From: HGM10836 sp964430375
Lineage (GTDB): Bacteria > Bacillota_I > Bacilli_A > RF39 > UBA660
DNA: 6,598 bases
Reading direction: 5' to 3'
NCBI GenBank assembly: GCA_964430375.1
Contig: CAYSEZ010000059.1
Location: forward strand, 1 to 6,598
Shown here one piece after another: positions 4,406 through 6,598 of this stretch. The position numbers and the translations under genes were made by a program. The notes under the pieces are model-generated. The model was not told where the DNA came from. It searched no databases and saw only the letters and a program-made list of their open reading frames with translations. Each line of letters starts with the position of its first letter. The first letter of the stretch is position 1.

Positions 4406-6526
4406 ATGGAAAAGAAAATATTTAAATATGATTTTAGAGGTAGAGAAATAATTGTTGAAATAGGAGAGCTTGCTAAACAGGCAGCTGCATCTTGTTTAGT
4501 AAGATATGGAGATACAGTAGTTTTAACTGCGGTAACTAATGGTAAAGAACCTTCTACAGGAGATTTTTTTCCTTTAATGGTTTTATATCAAGAAAAACAA
4601 TATTCAGTAGGTAAAATACCTGGAGGATTTATTAAAAGAGAAGGTCGTCCTACAGAAAGTGCAACTCTTGCAGCACGTTTAATTGATAGACCAATTAGAC
4701 CACTTTTTAAAGAAGGATTTAAAAATGAAGTACAAGTTGTTAATACTGTATTATCAGTAGATACATCAAATTCTCCAGAAATGACTGCGATGTTAGGATC
4801 ATCTATTGCTTTATCAATTAGTGATTTACCATTTAATGGACCAATCGCAGGTGTAGTAGTAGGAAGAATAAATAATAAATTTATAATCAATCCTACTCCA
4901 GAAGAACAAGAACAAAGTGACATTTATCTTACTGTCGCAGGTACAAAAGATGCTATTAATATGGTTGAAGCATCAAGTGATGAAGTAAGTGAAGAAGATA
5001 TGCTTGAAGCATTAATGTTTGGACACGATGCAATTAAAGAATTAATTAGTTTTGAAGAAGAAATAATCGAAGAAGTAGGACTTCCTAAAAAAGATTATCC
5101 AATTATTAAAATAGATGATGAAATAAATTCTAAAGTAAGAGACTTAATTACAGTAAAAATGATTAATGCTATTCAAATAGAAGAAAAACTAGCAAGAAGT
5201 GAAAAAATAGATGAATTAAGAAAAGAAGTAGTTACTAAATTTGAAGAATTATATAAAAATGATGAAAACTTAGATACTATTTTAGACCAAGTAAATAAAG
5301 TATTAGATAATATTGAATATGAAGAAGTAAGAAGATTAATTACTGAAGATAAAATAAGACCAGATGGTAGAAAAATAGATGAAATAAGACCTTTATCTTC
5401 ATTTGTAGATATATTACCTAGAACACATGGATCTGCTTTATTTACAAGAGGACAAACACAAGTATTAAGTGTTACTACTTTAGGTTCAATTAGTGAAAAC
5501 CAAATATTAGATGGTTTATCAGATGAAGAAAGCAAACGCTTTATGCATCATTATAACTTCCCAGCCTTTTCAGTCGGAGAAACAGGCAGATATGGTGCTC
5601 CAGGAAGACGTGAAATAGGACACGGGGCACTAGGTGAAAAAGCATTATCTAGAGTTTTACCAAGTGAAGAAGAATTCCCTTATACTATAAGAGTAGTATC
5701 AGAAGTATTAGAAAGTAATGGTTCTTCATCACAAGCATCTATTTGTGCAGGTTGTATGAGTTTAATGGCTGCAGGTGTTCCAATTAAAAATATGGTCGCA
5801 GGTATTGCAATGGGACTTATTACTAAAGGTGATAAATATACAATACTTACAGATATTCAAGGTTTAGAAGATCATCTAGGAGATATGGACTTTAAAGTCG
5901 CAGGTACTGAAAATGGTATATGTGCTCTTCAAATGGATATTAAAATTTTAGGTATAACAAAAGAAATACTAAAAGAAGCACTTGAACAAGCTAAAAAAGC
6001 CCGTTTTGAAGTATTAGAAAATATGAAAACTGCAATTACAGAACCTAGAAAAGAATTAAGTCCTTATGCTCCAAAAATTAAACAAATGAAAATTAAAGAA
6101 TCCCAAATAAAAGACGTAATAGGACGTGGTGGAGATGTAATTACTAAAATTATTCAAGAATCAAGTAATGTAGTAAGTGTTAATGATAAAAATGCTGTAA
6201 AAATTGATATTGAAGATGATGGTAGAATTATCCTATATCACTCTGATTATGAAGTTATAGATAAAGCTATTAAAATGATTGAGGACATAACTCGAGAAGT
6301 TGAAGAGGGTCAAATTTATACTGCTAAAGTAGTAAAAATAGAAACATTTGGTTGCTTTGTTGAAATATGGCCAGGCTGTGAAGGATTAGTACATATATCT
6401 AAACTTGCAAAGGAAAGAGTAAACAAAACAGAAGATGTAGTAAAACTAGGTGATGAAATAGTAGTTAAATTTATAGGTACTGATAATAAAGGAAGATTAA
6501 ACTTCTCTAGAAAAGATGCTATGTAA
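4406..6526 (+). CDS. pnp: Polyribonucleotide nucleotidyltransferase (PNPase)
   Basis: PNPase degrades RNA 3' to 5' by phosphorolysis, releasing nucleoside diphosphates, and can run in reverse to add tails; it acts in the cytoplasm as a ring-shaped trimer. At 706 residues it is full length. The first RNase PH-like domain (about 1-140) has GGFIKREGRP and ARLIDRPIRPLF, followed by an all-helical linker (about 190-310). The second, catalytic RNase PH domain (about 318-550) has RPDGR, the GETGRYGAPGRREIGHGALG segment, Ser440-442 for phosphate, and Asp489, Asp495 and Lys497, matching the E. coli active-site residues. A KH domain follows, with VIGRGG at 571-576. An S1 domain spans about 635-703 (FGCFVEIWPGCEGLVHIS). 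The protein ends just after S1, without the longer tail of some proteins. It starts 9 nt after the unknown gene and shares its neighbourhood with rpsO, as in many bacteria. No key residue is missing. Confidence 0.99.
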   Translation: MEKKIFKYDFRGREIIVEIGELAKQAAASCLVRYGDTVVLTAVTNGKEPSTGDFFPLMVLYQEKQYSVGKIPGGFIKREGRPTESATLAARLIDRPIRPLFKEGFKNEVQVVNTVLSVDTSNSPEMTAMLGSSIALSISDLPFNGPIAGVVVGRINNKFIINPTPEEQEQSDIYLTVAGTKDAINMVEASSDEVSEEDMLEALMFGHDAIKELISFEEEIIEEVGLPKKDYPIIKIDDEINSKVRDLITVKMINAIQIEEKLARSEKIDELRKEVVTKFEELYKNDENLDTILDQVNKVLDNIEYEEVRRLITEDKIRPDGRKIDEIRPLSSFVDILPRTHGSALFTRGQTQVLSVTTLGSISENQILDGLSDEESKRFMHHYNFPAFSVGETGRYGAPGRREIGHGALGEKALSRVLPSEEEFPYTIRVVSEVLESNGSSSQASICAGCMSLMAAGVPIKNMVAGIAMGLITKGDKYTILTDIQGLEDHLGDMDFKVAGTENGICALQMDIKILGITKEILKEALEQAKKARFEVLENMKTAITEPRKELSPYAPKIKQMKIKESQIKDVIGRGGDVITKIIQESSNVVSVNDKNAVKIDIEDDGRIILYHSDYEVIDKAIKMIEDITREVEEGQIYTAKVVKIETFGCFVEIWPGCEGLVHISKLAKERVNKTEDVVKLGDEIVVKFIGTDNKGRLNFSRKDAM

Positions 6527-6540
6527 TTAGTATCTTTTTT
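6511..6540 (+). terminator. pnp terminator formed by the last codons
   Basis: AAAAGATGCT (6511-6520) pairs with AGTATCTTTT (6529-6538), 10 bp with one G-T wobble, around ATGTAATT. The T-run spans 6535-6540. The 5' arm lies in the final codons of pnp and the TAA stop (6524-6526) is in the loop. A terminating ribosome would cover the 5' arm, so efficiency may depend on translation. The size and T-run support a + strand terminator. Confidence 0.65.
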
Positions 6541-6552
6541 ATTTGCTATATA

Positions 6553-6581
6553 CTAAAAAATAGAAAGCAAAACTTTCTATT
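6553..6581 (-). terminator. Intrinsic terminator for a convergent minus-strand gene
   Basis: A perfect 9-bp inverted repeat, AATAGAAAG (6559-6567) and CTTTCTATT (6573-6581), has the loop CAAAA. On the + strand it is followed by AAGAAAATAA, with no T-run. On the minus strand the stem runs into TTTTTTAG, a proper T-run. It therefore probably ends a gene that enters from the right edge on the minus strand. That gene itself is not in the window. Confidence 0.6.
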
Positions 6582-6598
6582 AAGAAAATAATTAATTA

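Noticed and set aside
4588..5535. Minus-strand open frames opposite pnp
   Set aside because: They lie entirely within highly conserved PNPase coding sequence and show only shadow-like Ser/Leu-rich composition.
1..6598. CRISPR array, transposon ends, tRNA or toxin-antitoxin genes
   Set aside because: I saw no regularly spaced repeats, transposase motifs, tRNA-like cloverleaf or paired small toxin/antitoxin frames on either strand.

Overview
The window reads as a chromosomal segment of a strongly AT-rich, Gram-positive-type (Bacillota, Bacilli or gut-Firmicutes-like) bacterium. The evidence is AGA as the main arginine codon, A/T at most third positions, strong GGAGG-type ribosome binding sites, small AT-rich intrinsic terminators, and a PNPase and S15 of ordinary bacterial length. 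All seven tryptophans I located (six in the first surface protein, one in PNPase) are TGG and every complete gene ends in TAA or TAG, so nothing points to UGA recoding as in Mycoplasma. I cannot name the species.

Layout, all genes on the + strand. Positions 1-34 may hold the last codons of an upstream gene, followed by a long hairpin with a T-run (63-97). A near-consensus promoter (131-159) then drives a two-gene surface-protein unit. The first protein (190-1638) has a membrane segment resembling SipW/TasA-class signals, a glycine-rich domain and a C-terminal discoidin-like domain. The second (1673-3454) has a signal peptide, an N-terminal beta-rich domain, about four cadherin-like beta-sandwich repeats, one transmembrane helix and a cytoplasmic four-cysteine zinc ribbon. 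An intrinsic terminator (3477-3502) closes this unit.

The second half is a housekeeping block: rpsO (S15, 3592-3861) with a potentially structured leader, a terminator-like hairpin that starts on the last base of the rpsO stop codon, an unrecognised 164-residue gene (3902-4396), and pnp (PNPase, 4406-6526). rpsO next to pnp is one of the common bacterial gene pairs; the extra gene between them is the odd part. The pnp terminator uses the last codons of the gene. A further hairpin (6559-6581) has its T-run on the minus strand, which suggests a convergent gene just past the right edge.

The two halves look functionally unrelated: a cell-envelope or adhesion unit placed beside a translation/RNA-decay unit. 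I do not see a mobile element, CRISPR array, tRNA, rRNA or clear new defence system. The parts most worth a second look are the second surface protein (outside beta-repeats joined to an inside zinc ribbon), the unknown gene between rpsO and pnp, and the rpsO leader.
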